Source: an uncultured Rhodocyclaceae bacterium (GTDB lineage Bacteria > Pseudomonadota > Gammaproteobacteria > Burkholderiales > Rhodocyclaceae). From it: a DNA stretch of 64,000 bases. The position numbers and the translations under genes are program-made. Shown piece by piece: positions 1 to 9,230 of the stretch (positions are counted from its first letter, which is position 1; each line of letters opens with the position of its first letter). The DNA is taken from the NCBI GenBank assembly GCA_907163075.1, contig CAJQTY010000001.1, positions 3,348,001 through 3,412,000 of the forward strand, written 5' to 3'. Below the pieces are notes generated by a model. It was not told the DNA's origin. It ran no database searches and saw only the letters and a list, made by a program, of their open reading frames with translations.

Positions 1-73
1 TATTACACGCGCGGCATAGCGGAACGCGAAGTGCCGTGGTGGCGGCTATGGTAGTAGCGATGGCCGGTCGCCG

Positions 74-2482
74 TCAGCTTGACTGCTTGATCGCTAGCAC
101 CGCCTGATTACGCAGAGTGCGCAGCAGGGACAGTTCCTTCTCGGGAATGACGATCTCGCCGGCACGATCGCAGTCGGCATAGATCATGGCCACCGGATTG
201 CCCTTAATGCACAAGGGGAAGATGACGAAGGTCCCCGCGTTGATTCCCTTGCGGAACCACTCCGGAATGCGTGCGGATATTTTCGGATCCCGGGTGTCAC
301 TGATCAGGATATCGACGCCCTTGGACAGGGCCGCATGGAAGATATCCGGCGTAAAGGTCAGGGAAAAATTGAAGCGCCTGGCGATCTCGAGCGCGTCCGG
401 CCCAAAGCCGAAACGCCCCAGCATCGTGTTGCTGCGTGCATCGCGGACGCACAGGATCACCCGTTTGAAGCCCTTGGCCCGATACATCGTTTCCAGGATG
501 ATGCGCAGCACGTCGTTGAGCTTGAAATCCTCGACCAGGGTATTGCTGATGTCCTGAATCCCGGCCATCAGGATGACTTCGGAATTGCCCGCGCCGGAAT
601 CCGCCTCGGCTTCGCCGTCAACGACCGGACTGCCCGGCGCTCCCGCCGGAACCTGGTCCGCAAGCACCGTAGCCGAAGCTGAAATGATCGCATCGGGTTC
701 GGATTCCCGCGCCGGGACGGACTCCTGTTCGGCACCCCAGTTCTTCATCTGCCGTCCGAATGCCGATTGTTTCAAATTAATGCCGATGACCGTGGCGAAC
801 TGCACCGCTTCCTGCACGGACGCCTCCACCGTCTCGCGCAAAACCTGTTCGCTGAGCGGGATGTTGTCGCCAAAACGCACTACGATCTTGCGCAGAGCGT
901 TTTGGCGCTGCTCTGGATCGACGTCGGCAATCATCGTACACAATTCGTTCGAGAAGGCCGACAGGACGCGCATGCGCTCCTCGACAGCGCTGGCCAGGCG
1001 GACATTCCCCGGCGGCAGTTTGCGCATGCTGCTCACGATAAGGTTGGGAAAGCCCCAGGTGCGGGCAATGCCGACACCCAGATCCTCGAACGAAATGCCG
1101 AGCACCTGAATCGCCGCCGCCTCCTCGCTGCAGGGCTTTTGCTCGATCACCCGCCTGATTTCCTCGCTTTCATCGGGGAAGTAATACTGGCTCAACAAGC
1201 GTCCCAACGTATGAAACATCGAGCAGATGAAGGCCTGTTCGACGTCGCGCAACGAGGATTTTTCGCCGATGTCCTTGGCCAGGAAGCCGGCCAGATTGAC
1301 ACGCAGGAACTCCTCTTTCAACTGGTTGGCGTTTCCCTTGTTCTGCAGGTGCTCAAAGAGCATGACCGTGATCGCAATGTTGCACACCGCATTGAATCCG
1401 AGCACCAGGACGGCGCGCGAAATCGTGCTGATGCTTCCCCCGCCCGCCTGGCGGTAATGCACCGAATTGACCAGGCGCAGGATCTTGTTGGTCAGCGAAA
1501 AATCCTTGAGGATCGAGTTCGACAGATTGGCGATACTCTCCTTGTCCGAGGCGGTGATCTTATTGATCGTACTGACCGACTCGGAGAGCGCCGGAAAGTC
1601 GCTTTTATGCCGCATGCGGCGCAACAGAAAATCGATGGTGCTCTGTTTTGTATCGGCCGAAGCCACCGGCTCGTCAGGTTCCAGGTAAGTGTCGAGAGCC
1701 TCGCGCATCTGGGCGATGGATGCGTAGCGCTGCGCCGGATCGCGCGCGATGGCCTTGTAAAGAATGCTGGCCAAGGGGTCATCCAGCTCGACGTTGGCCG
1801 TTTTCGGGAGCCTGATGTCTTCGTTGGCCAGCCGTTTCATGACCGCATGGACATTTTCGCCCTGCACCGCCCGCTGCCCGGTCAGCAACTCGTAAAACAC
1901 CAGGCCGGCTGAAAATACATCCGTGCGTTCGTTGCTCTGGCGATCGGTGATGTACTCGGGCGCCATGTAGGATGGCGTTCCTACGAGGCCTTTAACATCT
2001 CCACCCGCATCGCCCTCGACGCGCGCGGCAATGCCAAAGTCCATGACGCGTGGCGTCCCGTTGTTGTCGACCAGAATGTTGCTGGGCTTGAGATCCCGGT
2101 GGATAATTCCCGCCGCATGAGCATGCGCGATCGCATCGAGAACCGGATGCAGGATCGCAATCGCCTTGACGGCGGTCGGGCGCTCATTGGATTTCAAGTA
2201 GTCGCCAAGGTTCTGCCCTGGAACATACTCAAAGACGAGGTAAAGATCCCCGTCCTCCTCTCCGGCTTCGAAGATGGGAACGATATTGGGATGGCGCAAC
2301 TGGCTGACCATGCGCGCTTCCGAAAGCAGTTGCTGATTCTGCTGGCGGTCGGGGCGTGAAAAATGCAGGGTCTTGATCGCCACCTCGCGCTGCAGATGTG
2401 GGTCGCGCGCCAGATAAACGACGCTCTGCGATCCCCGCCCCAATTCACGGACGATCTCGAAACGTCCTATCTTCTCGCTCAT
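74..2482 (-). CDS. Ser/Thr protein kinase with HDOD and GAF domains
   Basis: An 802-residue cytoplasmic signalling protein built of three domains. Residues 1-265 are a complete Hanks-type kinase: glycine loop GRGSQSVVY (15-23), ATP-binding K37 in VAIK, catalytic HRDLKPSN with D130, DFG with D148, and an APE motif near 174. Residues about 285-480 match the HDOD fold, a degraded HD domain found in signalling proteins. Residues about 640-800 look like a GAF sensor domain, and a low-complexity Glu/Ser/Ala linker joins the last two. There is no transmembrane segment, so it is not the classic membrane PASTA kinase. The ATG at 2482 gives the kinase its full N-terminus. It is transcribed alone, divergently from the PEP-CTERM gene. 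Substrates are unknown. The domain calls are secure; the pathway is not. Confidence 0.9.
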   Translation of the reverse strand: MSEKIGRFEIVRELGRGSQSVVYLARDPHLQREVAIKTLHFSRPDRQQNQQLLSEARMVSQLRHPNIVPIFEAGEEDGDLYLVFEYVPGQNLGDYLKSNERPTAVKAIAILHPVLDAIAHAHAAGIIHRDLKPSNILVDNNGTPRVMDFGIAARVEGDAGGDVKGLVGTPSYMAPEYITDRQSNERTDVFSAGLVFYELLTGQRAVQGENVHAVMKRLANEDIRLPKTANVELDDPLASILYKAIARDPAQRYASIAQMREALDTYLEPDEPVASADTKQSTIDFLLRRMRHKSDFPALSESVSTINKITASDKESIANLSNSILKDFSLTNKILRLVNSVHYRQAGGGSISTISRAVLVLGFNAVCNIAITVMLFEHLQNKGNANQLKEEFLRVNLAGFLAKDIGEKSSLRDVEQAFICSMFHTLGRLLSQYYFPDESEEIRRVIEQKPCSEEAAAIQVLGISFEDLGVGIARTWGFPNLIVSSMRKLPPGNVRLASAVEERMRVLSAFSNELCTMIADVDPEQRQNALRKIVVRFGDNIPLSEQVLRETVEASVQEAVQFATVIGINLKQSAFGRQMKNWGAEQESVPARESEPDAIISASATVLADQVPAGAPGSPVVDGEAEADSGAGNSEVILMAGIQDISNTLVEDFKLNDVLRIILETMYRAKGFKRVILCVRDARSNTMLGRFGFGPDALEIARRFNFSLTFTPDIFHAALSKGVDILISDTRDPKISARIPEWFRKGINAGTFVIFPLCIKGNPVAMIYADCDRAGEIVIPEKELSLLRTLRNQAVLAIKQSS

Positions 2483-2839
2483 GCTATGTCCTGTGCTTCA
2501 GTCGTGTGTCAGCGCATTCTAAGGACTTCGCGCGAGCAAAGCACTCCTCGTTGAAACACCCTTCCTGCCCGCAACAATACGGCATACGTATCTCACATAT
2601 ATGCCGGCGAGCGAGCCATGACGCGGACTTTAGAACGCCTGCCATGAGCGGCAATGTTCATTGTTCCTCGCCGGGGTCTCGGCACCGGGATAGCCTGCAG
2701 CGGCGGTTTACCGGAGGGGCAAGTCGCGAGGCGATCCCATGGCGCCTTGTCGAAAAACTTTACACTTGGAAATTCGGGGCAATTAGCTGAATGCCATAAT
2801 CTTTTGTATTAAAACGGAATCGCAATAAATTATGCCAAT
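2483..2839. other. intergenic region upstream of the kinase and PEP-CTERM genes
   Basis: This divergent gap holds no recognisable gene. From about 2750 it becomes clearly AT-rich against a GC-rich background, as expected for a promoter zone, and it leads into the sigma-54-like site at 2840. Short open frames here lack ribosome binding sites and family resemblance. Confidence 0.5.
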
Positions 2840-2855
2840 TGGAACGAAACTTGCT
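2840..2855 (+). promoter_or_regulatory. putative sigma-54 (RpoN) promoter of the PEP-CTERM gene
   Basis: The sequence TGGAACGAAACTTGCT matches the RpoN consensus TGGCACG-N4-TTGCW with one mismatch. The invariant GG (2841-2842) and GC (2853-2854) are exactly 10 bases apart, the required -24/-12 geometry. Transcription would start near 2866, about 70 bases before the ATG at 2936. RpoN together with the PrsK/PrsR two-component system is known to control PEP-CTERM genes in exosortase-carrying bacteria, which fits the gene behind this site. Confidence 0.6.
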
Positions 2856-2935
2856 AAAGTCATTCGGAAACAAAAATCCAATAAGAATTTTTATTCCTGC
2901 ATCGTCGCCACTTGTCAAAAACTCGGGAGTATAAA

Positions 2936-3598
2936 ATGAAACGACTAGCCGTCCTGGCTGCATCGATCGCACTGGCCGCTTCCGCCAATGCGGGCACCAT
3001 CACCTTCAACTTCACCAAACCGCTGCAAAACACGGAAATCAACCAGACCGGCATCCTCGGCCTGTTCGACTCGTCCTTGGGTCGGCTGACCGGCGCCACG
3101 ATCGTCGTCGACGGTTCCTCCGTGATGAGCTTTGGCGGAAGAAACGTCGTGAACACGCCACAACGTGCCACCATTACTTCGTCGGTCGAACTGTTCTGGG
3201 ACAGCACGCTGGACGCGCTGGACGCGTTCCTGCTTGATACGGTCGTGATGTCAGCCACGTCCGGCAGTCAAAACTACGGCGCCGGTCAATCCAGGAACTT
3301 CGGTCCTTTCACCGCGAATGGCAGCAACACTGACGACCTGGCGGCCATCCTTGGCACGCTCCAGGCTGCTGGTGGCGGCACGTTCGGTGTCACATGCGAC
3401 TCCTCGTCCGGCTTGTCTGTGCAAGGCGGTGGTGGCAACATCGGGACCACCCAGACCACCACTGCAGCTTGCGGCGCAAGGATCGTCTACACCTACGACG
3501 TAAAGGTGAACGGCGTGCCCGAGCCGACTACGCTGGCGCTGACCGGCCTGGCGTTCGCTGGTCTCGGCGCGTTTTCGCGCCGCCGCAAGGTCGCCTGA
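2936..3598 (+). CDS. PEP-CTERM sorting-domain protein
   Basis: A 220-residue secreted protein. It opens with a Sec signal peptide: KR, a hydrophobic stretch, then a likely cleavage after ANA. It ends with the exosortase sorting signal: VPEPTTLAL, a short hydrophobic helix and the basic tail SRRRKVA. Such proteins are exported, cut by an exosortase and released to the surface or extracellular matrix. The middle is rich in Thr, Ser, Gly and Asn, as in other members, and has no recognisable enzyme domain. The ATG at 2936 is chosen over an in-frame TTG at 2912 because GGGAG lies six bases upstream and it places the signal peptide at the N-terminus. No exosortase gene is present in the window. A sigma-54-like promoter precedes it and a terminator follows. 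Confidence 0.88.
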   Translation: MKRLAVLAASIALAASANAGTITFNFTKPLQNTEINQTGILGLFDSSLGRLTGATIVVDGSSVMSFGGRNVVNTPQRATITSSVELFWDSTLDALDAFLLDTVVMSATSGSQNYGAGQSRNFGPFTANGSNTDDLAAILGTLQAAGGGTFGVTCDSSSGLSVQGGGGNIGTTQTTTAACGARIVYTYDVKVNGVPEPTTLALTGLAFAGLGAFSRRRKVA

Positions 3599-3625
3599 TC
3601 GCCAGTCGATAGCGATCCGCCAAGG

Positions 3626-3653
3626 AAGGCCCGGCCGCGTCCGGGCCTTTTTC
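3626..3653 (+). terminator. rho-independent terminator after the PEP-CTERM gene
   Basis: A perfect 9-bp stem AAGGCCCGG / CCGGGCCTT with a six-base loop is followed directly by a T run. It lies 28 bases after the stop codon of the PEP-CTERM gene. Confidence 0.85.
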
Positions 3654-3788
3654 TTGTCGGCGCGCGTCGTCCGGCAAGGACCACGGCAACTATCGTCGGA
3701 AAACGCTCCACCCGCCCTTCTTCAACGGCATGTCCGCGCCGCCGCGTGGAGACTGGCTTTCCCGGCACGCTTTCGAAGAGGCCCGTAC

Positions 3789-4220
3789 TCATTGGCCGGC
3801 TGGCGAGTTAAGCCAGACGAGCCGGCCGCCGCCCTGCCCCGCAGCGCCGCAAACCACGGCCGCCTGACCGAAATCGGCCGCCAGCGCGCACAAAGCCGCG
3901 GCGCCGGCATCGAGGATGCAATAGCCCGGTTCGACCGGCCAATCGTCGCGATCGGCGTGATTGCCCGCCCGGTAGTAGCGCCATCCCAGCGCCTCGATCC
4001 GCCCCCGCAGGGCACGATCACGCTCGGCGTTGTCCGCCGGCGAGAGCGTTGCGCCCGGATTGCAGGCCGTCACGATGCTCCAGAACGAGGCCCGATGGCG
4101 CGCGAGAAAATCGTCGAACGCCGGATCGGAGACGCCGATTCGCAGGTCGAAGCAGCCTTCCGGCGTCTCGACCCGATAGGTCGTCGCCAGGAACACGGCT
4201 TCGAGACACGGCGTCCGCAC
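3789..4220 (-). CDS. DUF3293 family protein
   Basis: A small soluble protein of about 143 residues resembling the DUF3293 family of unknown function. Recognisable parts are the N-terminal FLATTYRV segment, the SIVTACNPGA motif, the DNAERDRAL helix and a GWRYY segment followed by WPVEPGY. The upstream rmuC stops at 4234, and the frame has no ATG until one well inside rmuC (4286), so I start it at the GTG at 4218-4220, preceded by GAGAG; this start is uncertain. It is the last gene of the DUF748-rmuC-DUF3293 run, which suggests co-transcription. No function can be inferred beyond family membership. Confidence 0.7.
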   Translation of the reverse strand: MRTPCLEAVFLATTYRVETPEGCFDLRIGVSDPAFDDFLARHRASFWSIVTACNPGATLSPADNAERDRALRGRIEALGWRYYRAGNHADRDDWPVEPGYCILDAGAAALCALAADFGQAAVVCGAAGQGGGRLVWLNSPAGQ

Positions 4221-4233
4221 GATGGCCAGGCTC

Positions 4234-5580
4234 TCAGGCCTCGTCTTCCGCCGTTTCGATTTCCTCGAGCGCACCCAGCCTGGCATGCGCTTCGATCACC
4301 GGCAGGGCCTCGACGCCCTTCAGCTTGCGTTCGATCTGGCGCGTCCGCACACCCGCCGATTCGATGCTCTTGGTCGCCTGTTCGAGCTTCTTGCGCGTCG
4401 CTTCAAGCGCTTCGCCGAACTTGCCGAATTCGGTCTTGATCGCCCCCAGTACGCCCCAGACTTCCGACGAGCGCTTTTCGATAGCCAGCGTGCGAAAGCC
4501 CATCTGCAGGCTGTTGAGCAAGGCCGCCAGCGTCGTCGGTCCAGCCATGCTGATGCGGAAATCGCGCTGCAGGCTATCGGCCAGCCCGGAACGGCGCAAG
4601 GCTTCGGCGTACAGACCCTCGGTCGGCAGATAGAGGATGGCGAAATCGGTGGTATAGGGCGGCTCGACGTATTTATCGCGGATTTTCCTGGCCTCATCGC
4701 GCAGACGCGTCTCCAGCGCCCTGGTCGCCAGCTCGACGGCCGCCGGGTCGGCGCGTTCCTGCGCCTCGAGCAGGCGCTGATAATCCTCCATCGGGAATTT
4801 CGCATCGATCGGCAACCACACCGGACGCTTGTCGTCTTCGCCCATTTCGCGTCCCGGAAGGCGAATGGCAAATTCGACGCGCTCGTTGCTGTTCGGCCGC
4901 GTAATCACGTTTTTCTCGTACTGCTCGGCGGTCAGCACCTGTTCAAGCAGCGCCTCGAGTTGCACTTCGCCCCAGGTGCCTCGCGTCTTGACGTTGGTCA
5001 GCACCTTCTTAAGATCGCCGACGCCGGCGGCCAGCGTGTGCATCTCGCCCAATCCCTTATGCACCTGTTCCAGGCGCTCGCTGACCAGCCTGAACGAATC
5101 ACCGAGCCGCTGTTCCAGCGTGGCGTGCAATTTCTCGTCGACTGTCTTGCGCATCTCCTCGAGCTTGCTCGCGTTGTCGGCCTGCATGGCGGCCAGGCGA
5201 GACTCGATCGACAGCCGCAGTTGCTCCGACCGCTGCTCGTTGCTTTGCGTCAGACGAGCCAACTGTTGCGCGAACGATTCCAGTTGCTGCCCCTGCAAGG
5301 CAGCGAGTTGCCCGACCTGGGTCGACAGGGTCTTGGCCAGACGATCCAGCGCCTGCAACTGCTCCTCGCGGTCGCCGCGGGCGGCGCTTGCCGATTCCTG
5401 GCGGCCGCGCGCCAGTTCCTGGCGCAACTCACGCTCCAGCCTTTCCTGTCCGCTCTCCAGCGAACGGAAATACGGTTCAAGCGAGTCGTCCTTGCGACCG
5501 ACGCGCAGGAACAGCAGGACCTGCAACAACAGCAGCGCAACGCCAATCGCCGCCAGGCCGTACGACAAGAGCTCATTCAT
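4234..5580 (-). CDS. rmuC: DNA recombination protein RmuC
   Basis: A 448-residue RmuC protein, a family linked in E. coli to limiting inversions at short inverted repeats and thought to carry a nuclease-like fold. A single N-terminal hydrophobic helix (residues about 4-25, with a run of Leu) may anchor it to the membrane. Residues about 30-190 form a long coiled coil rich in Gln, Glu, Leu and Arg. The conserved RmuC core follows, with the typical TRGTWGEVQLEALLEQ block and later LPIDAKFPMEDY. The C-terminus is another coiled-coil stretch. It lies 44 bases downstream of the DUF748 gene on the same strand and abuts the DUF3293 gene. Length and motifs are normal for the family. Confidence 0.92.
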   Translation of the reverse strand: MNELLSYGLAAIGVALLLLQVLLFLRVGRKDDSLEPYFRSLESGQERLERELRQELARGRQESASAARGDREEQLQALDRLAKTLSTQVGQLAALQGQQLESFAQQLARLTQSNEQRSEQLRLSIESRLAAMQADNASKLEEMRKTVDEKLHATLEQRLGDSFRLVSERLEQVHKGLGEMHTLAAGVGDLKKVLTNVKTRGTWGEVQLEALLEQVLTAEQYEKNVITRPNSNERVEFAIRLPGREMGEDDKRPVWLPIDAKFPMEDYQRLLEAQERADPAAVELATRALETRLRDEARKIRDKYVEPPYTTDFAILYLPTEGLYAEALRRSGLADSLQRDFRISMAGPTTLAALLNSLQMGFRTLAIEKRSSEVWGVLGAIKTEFGKFGEALEATRKKLEQATKSIESAGVRTRQIERKLKGVEALPVIEAHARLGALEEIETAEDEA

Positions 5581-5624
5581 GCATTTCCTTCAACTGTCGA
5601 CAAGTCATGGCGCTTCCTGGCAAC

Positions 5625-8600
5625 TCACTTCAGTGAGAAATCAACCCGACTGCCGCGGGCGACCTTGGCCTTGTCCTCCTCGGTACCCGCACCCGCATTG
5701 GCGGCCGTCTCGCCCAGTTTGGTAGGCAGCAGGAAGACCCGTTCCGCAGGCACGTCGTGAGCTACCAGCCAGTCACGCACGGCTTTCGCGCGACGCTCGC
5801 CGAGGCCGTGCAAGTCGTCATCGTCGACAGAAGAATTGGTCAGCATCAGCTTTTCCATCTCCTCGACCGGAAGCGTCTTCACCATGCCGAGCATATTGCG
5901 CGGCTTGGGAAACTTCTCGGCGCGGTAGACGCGTTCAAGCAGGGCCGGGTACTCCTGGTCGCTGACTTCCACGGTTTCTGCCGAATCACTTTCGACATTC
6001 TTCTTCGTCAGATCCTCGCGCTTCAAGGCCCTGACCTTGCGGTCGATACGCGCGCTCTTCAGCCCTTCGCGATCACGCTCGACATCAACACGCCCCTCGA
6101 CCTCGAGCCTGAGTCCGGGACGATCGGCAAGCGCCTTGGCCAGGCTCTCCAGGCGTTTCTCCGTGGCTGGCGTAATCGCCGCGCGCCCGTAGTCGAACTC
6201 GACGTTCGAAAGCTCCTCGCCGTTGCCAAACATTGAGCCGATCAGGGCAAAAGGCGACGTTACCGCCTTCATCAGCAGGTTGACGATGACTTTCATCACC
6301 AGGCCGCCGATGCTGAACTGGGGATCGTTGAGCGAACCGGAAATCGGCAGGTTGATGTCGATCTCACCGTTCCGGTTCTGCAACAGCGAAACGGCCAGCG
6401 TCACCGGCAGCTTGGTCGCATCCGGGCTTTCAACCGGGTCGCCGAAGGTTAGCTGATCGAGGAAGACGCGGTTTTCGGCTTCCAGTTGATCGTTTTCGAT
6501 CTTGTATTTGATGTACAGGGACAGCTTGCCCTTGTCGATCGCATAGCCCGCGTACTTGCCGGAATACGCCGACAGCGAGGTCAATTCAAGACCCTTGATC
6601 TCAGCCTGCAAATCAAGATATGGCTTGGCCGACAGCGGATTGATCTTGGCCGTCACGTTCAATGGCGCGACGTTGTCGTAACTGCCGCGCAGTTCCAGGT
6701 TGGCGACGCTTCCCGGCGCCGACGACAGGCCGGTAACGCTGCCGCCGATCTGTTTCAGGTTCGCCGTGTAGTTCGGCTTGACGAAGTTGTCGCTGAATCT
6801 GACGTTGCCGCCCTGCAATGTGATCTTGCCGATCTTGATCGGCATCATCGGCTTATCCGGGGCAGCAACCGGCACGACGGCCTTGCCGTCGGCAGTCGCC
6901 GTTGCGGCCGCTTTTGGCGCCGCACTTTCCTCCGCGTCCTTGGCGGCCGCCTGCGGAACGACGGAAACCGCCGCAGCATCTTCCTTGCGCACGATCTGCA
7001 TCAGGTTGAGTTTGCCCTCGGGGCTGAGAATGACCCGGGCAAAGAAGTCGGACAGCGCGATCTCGCCGATCGCCAGCGAGTCCGGCGTCAGGCGCGCATC
7101 GATCTTGCCAAAGTACAGCGACTTCCAGCGCAGGAAATCCGCCGAGTTCAGCTTGTCGACCGCGTAGAAATCGCCAATCGTCGCCTGCCCGGTGAAACCT
7201 CCGGCCAGTGCCGGCGCATCGGCTGTTTTGCCAGCCCCCGCCCGGCTCTGCTCCTGGCTTCCCTCCTGGCGCAATTGCACGTTGCCATTGACCGCCACTT
7301 GGCCGCGCGTCACCGCGATGTTCAGCCTTTCGCCGAAATAGGGTTGCAGCGGCAGCAATTCGAGCGTCTTGACATCCAGATTCAGGTCGGCATTGAGCGG
7401 AAAAGCCTTGACGCTTCCGCCAACGACAATCTCGCCCTTGCGATTGAGCTTTAGGCGGGCCAACAGTTTGGCCGTCTGCCCCGGCTCGGTCGACAGGTTT
7501 TCGATCGTGAAGCCAAGGTCATCGACGGTTTGCGTGACCGTCGGAGAAACGGCCTTGTCTTCGAAACGCAGAGCGATATCCTCGCCGACGTATTTGGCTA
7601 CGGTAACCTTCCACGGCACTGCCGCATCCTCCTGCGACGCTTCCAGAACTCGCAGCGACGGTGGCTGCAGCCATTCGATCCGGCCCTCGGCCGTGCGCCG
7701 GACCAGTCCGCGCACCCCGCGCGCCAGCGCGTCGCCGACGTGTACCTCATGCTTGGCCAGATTGAGCCGTCCACCCTTGATTTTGAGCGTATCGATCTTC
7801 AGCCACTCCTCGGCGATCACCCGCCAGGCAAGATCGAATTCGGCCGGTTTTCCGCCTGTTGAGTCGAGGTTCGTGAGCGCTAGTTCAATGCCCTCGATAC
7901 TGGCGTTAAACGGTTTGATGTTCGACTCGTCAAGCCAGCGCACACGGCCGCCGGCTACCTTCGCTTCGCCCAGCGACCATACAACCGGGATGGAGGGTTC
8001 CGGCTTTTCAACGGTCTTCGCCGCCGACTTGCCGGCTGCCAGTTCCTTGCGGAAGAACTCGACCCAGTTGATGTCTCCCTTCCGACTGACGCGGGCATGA
8101 ATCTCCGGCGAATCCACGGTAAAGCGATCGATGACGAATTTGCGGCTCGACAAATCCGCCGCACCGATCGCCAGGTCAAGCTGCTTCAAGGACAGCAGCG
8201 GTGCGCCGGACGAATCGTTGACCTGAAGACTCTTGACCGCCGTCGTCCCGGATAGGAGCAGCGTTGAGGGCTTGTCCTTTTCCTGGTGGAATACCAGCTT
8301 CAAGTTAGTGTCGAGCGCGCCCGAGAGCACCTTGATCGGCAATTTGATCGGCACGTAATCAAGGTACTTGGCCAGTTGCAGATCGGCAAGATCGATCGCC
8401 ATCTCACTCTCCAGCGAGTCGGCGAACGGCTTGCTCTTGCCTTTGACGAGCAGCGGGGCACCGTTGACGCGCGCCGAGAACAGGGGCTCGACAAAGGTCT
8501 CGGTGGCATAGGCCATGCTCGAAATAAAGGGCAGGGTCAGGGTGATATCGCTGATGACATGCTTTTCGTCAACCGGGCGATCATCGAACTCGACCACCCC

Positions 8601-9083
8601 GCCGCTAAGCTGGATGTTATTGACCGAAAATGGCGGTACCGGATCGTCGTTCTTCGGCTTGGCCAGGAACTCGTCAAGCAAGTCGGAAAAGTTGTAACGA
8701 TCGTCCGCCAGGCGGGTGACCCTGAGCTTCGGGTTTACCAGCCGGACCTCGCCAATGACGGGGCCGAGGCGGAAAATGGAAGCGGATTCGAGGTTCAGAT
8801 ACAGGCTATCGAAACTGACGAAGGTTTCTCCGCCCTCCCGTTCCTGAATGGCAACGCCCTCCAGGTTTGCCGACAGAGCATACGGGTTGATGCTGACACT
8901 CTTGACCGTAACCGGACGGTGCAGCGCCTTGCCGAGTTGATCGAGCACGACCCATTTGACCACTGGCGGCAGTACGAAGAAGCCAAGCACGCCGACCAGC
9001 ACAAACGCCAGCGCGATCCGCAAACCGTATTTCTTTGTTTTTGGCGATTGAAGCACCGTCCTGAGTTTCTCGTTTTTGCTCAT
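5625..9083 (-). CDS. large DUF748 (AsmA-like) envelope protein
   Basis: An 1152-residue protein of the DUF748 family, related to AsmA/TamB-type envelope proteins. A short basic cytoplasmic tail is followed by one membrane helix (residues about 21-43), then a long periplasmic region rich in beta-strand repeats that begin with the family-typical PVTVKSVSINPYALS block. Around residue 730-770 lies an Ala-rich low-complexity linker. The last about 200 residues contain a stretch with alternating acidic and basic residues (VEGRVDVERDREGL) resembling an OmpA-like peptidoglycan-binding module. Relatives are thought to act in lipid traffic or envelope assembly; the job of this one is unknown. It heads a leftward run with rmuC and is divergent from the diguanylate cyclase gene. 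Confidence 0.88.
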   Translation of the reverse strand: MSKNEKLRTVLQSPKTKKYGLRIALAFVLVGVLGFFVLPPVVKWVVLDQLGKALHRPVTVKSVSINPYALSANLEGVAIQEREGGETFVSFDSLYLNLESASIFRLGPVIGEVRLVNPKLRVTRLADDRYNFSDLLDEFLAKPKNDDPVPPFSVNNIQLSGGVVEFDDRPVDEKHVISDITLTLPFISSMAYATETFVEPLFSARVNGAPLLVKGKSKPFADSLESEMAIDLADLQLAKYLDYVPIKLPIKVLSGALDTNLKLVFHQEKDKPSTLLLSGTTAVKSLQVNDSSGAPLLSLKQLDLAIGAADLSSRKFVIDRFTVDSPEIHARVSRKGDINWVEFFRKELAAGKSAAKTVEKPEPSIPVVWSLGEAKVAGGRVRWLDESNIKPFNASIEGIELALTNLDSTGGKPAEFDLAWRVIAEEWLKIDTLKIKGGRLNLAKHEVHVGDALARGVRGLVRRTAEGRIEWLQPPSLRVLEASQEDAAVPWKVTVAKYVGEDIALRFEDKAVSPTVTQTVDDLGFTIENLSTEPGQTAKLLARLKLNRKGEIVVGGSVKAFPLNADLNLDVKTLELLPLQPYFGERLNIAVTRGQVAVNGNVQLRQEGSQEQSRAGAGKTADAPALAGGFTGQATIGDFYAVDKLNSADFLRWKSLYFGKIDARLTPDSLAIGEIALSDFFARVILSPEGKLNLMQIVRKEDAAAVSVVPQAAAKDAEESAAPKAAATATADGKAVVPVAAPDKPMMPIKIGKITLQGGNVRFSDNFVKPNYTANLKQIGGSVTGLSSAPGSVANLELRGSYDNVAPLNVTAKINPLSAKPYLDLQAEIKGLELTSLSAYSGKYAGYAIDKGKLSLYIKYKIENDQLEAENRVFLDQLTFGDPVESPDATKLPVTLAVSLLQNRNGEIDINLPISGSLNDPQFSIGGLVMKVIVNLLMKAVTSPFALIGSMFGNGEELSNVEFDYGRAAITPATEKRLESLAKALADRPGLRLEVEGRVDVERDREGLKSARIDRKVRALKREDLTKKNVESDSAETVEVSDQEYPALLERVYRAEKFPKPRNMLGMVKTLPVEEMEKLMLTNSSVDDDDLHGLGERRAKAVRDWLVAHDVPAERVFLLPTKLGETAANAGAGTEEDKAKVARGSRVDFSLK

Positions 9084-9230
9084 GATATCCAGCCGTATTG
9101 TTCTGACGAAAAAGTGAATTTATCATGAACGCAGCACTTTCAAGGCGACAAAAAAAGTGACTGCGGATGCTGTCGGACATCCATTCAGTCAGGCTAAAAT
9201 AGTACCGGCACACCAATTTTTGGGATCGAC

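Noticed and set aside
2760..2972. Short minus-strand frame across the PEP-CTERM promoter
   Set aside because: It overlaps the AT-rich promoter, has no ribosome binding site and no family resemblance.
4222..5760. A 512-codon plus-strand frame opposite rmuC
   Set aside because: Mirror frame of rmuC; rich in Arg, Gln and Leu from the coiled coil of the true gene.
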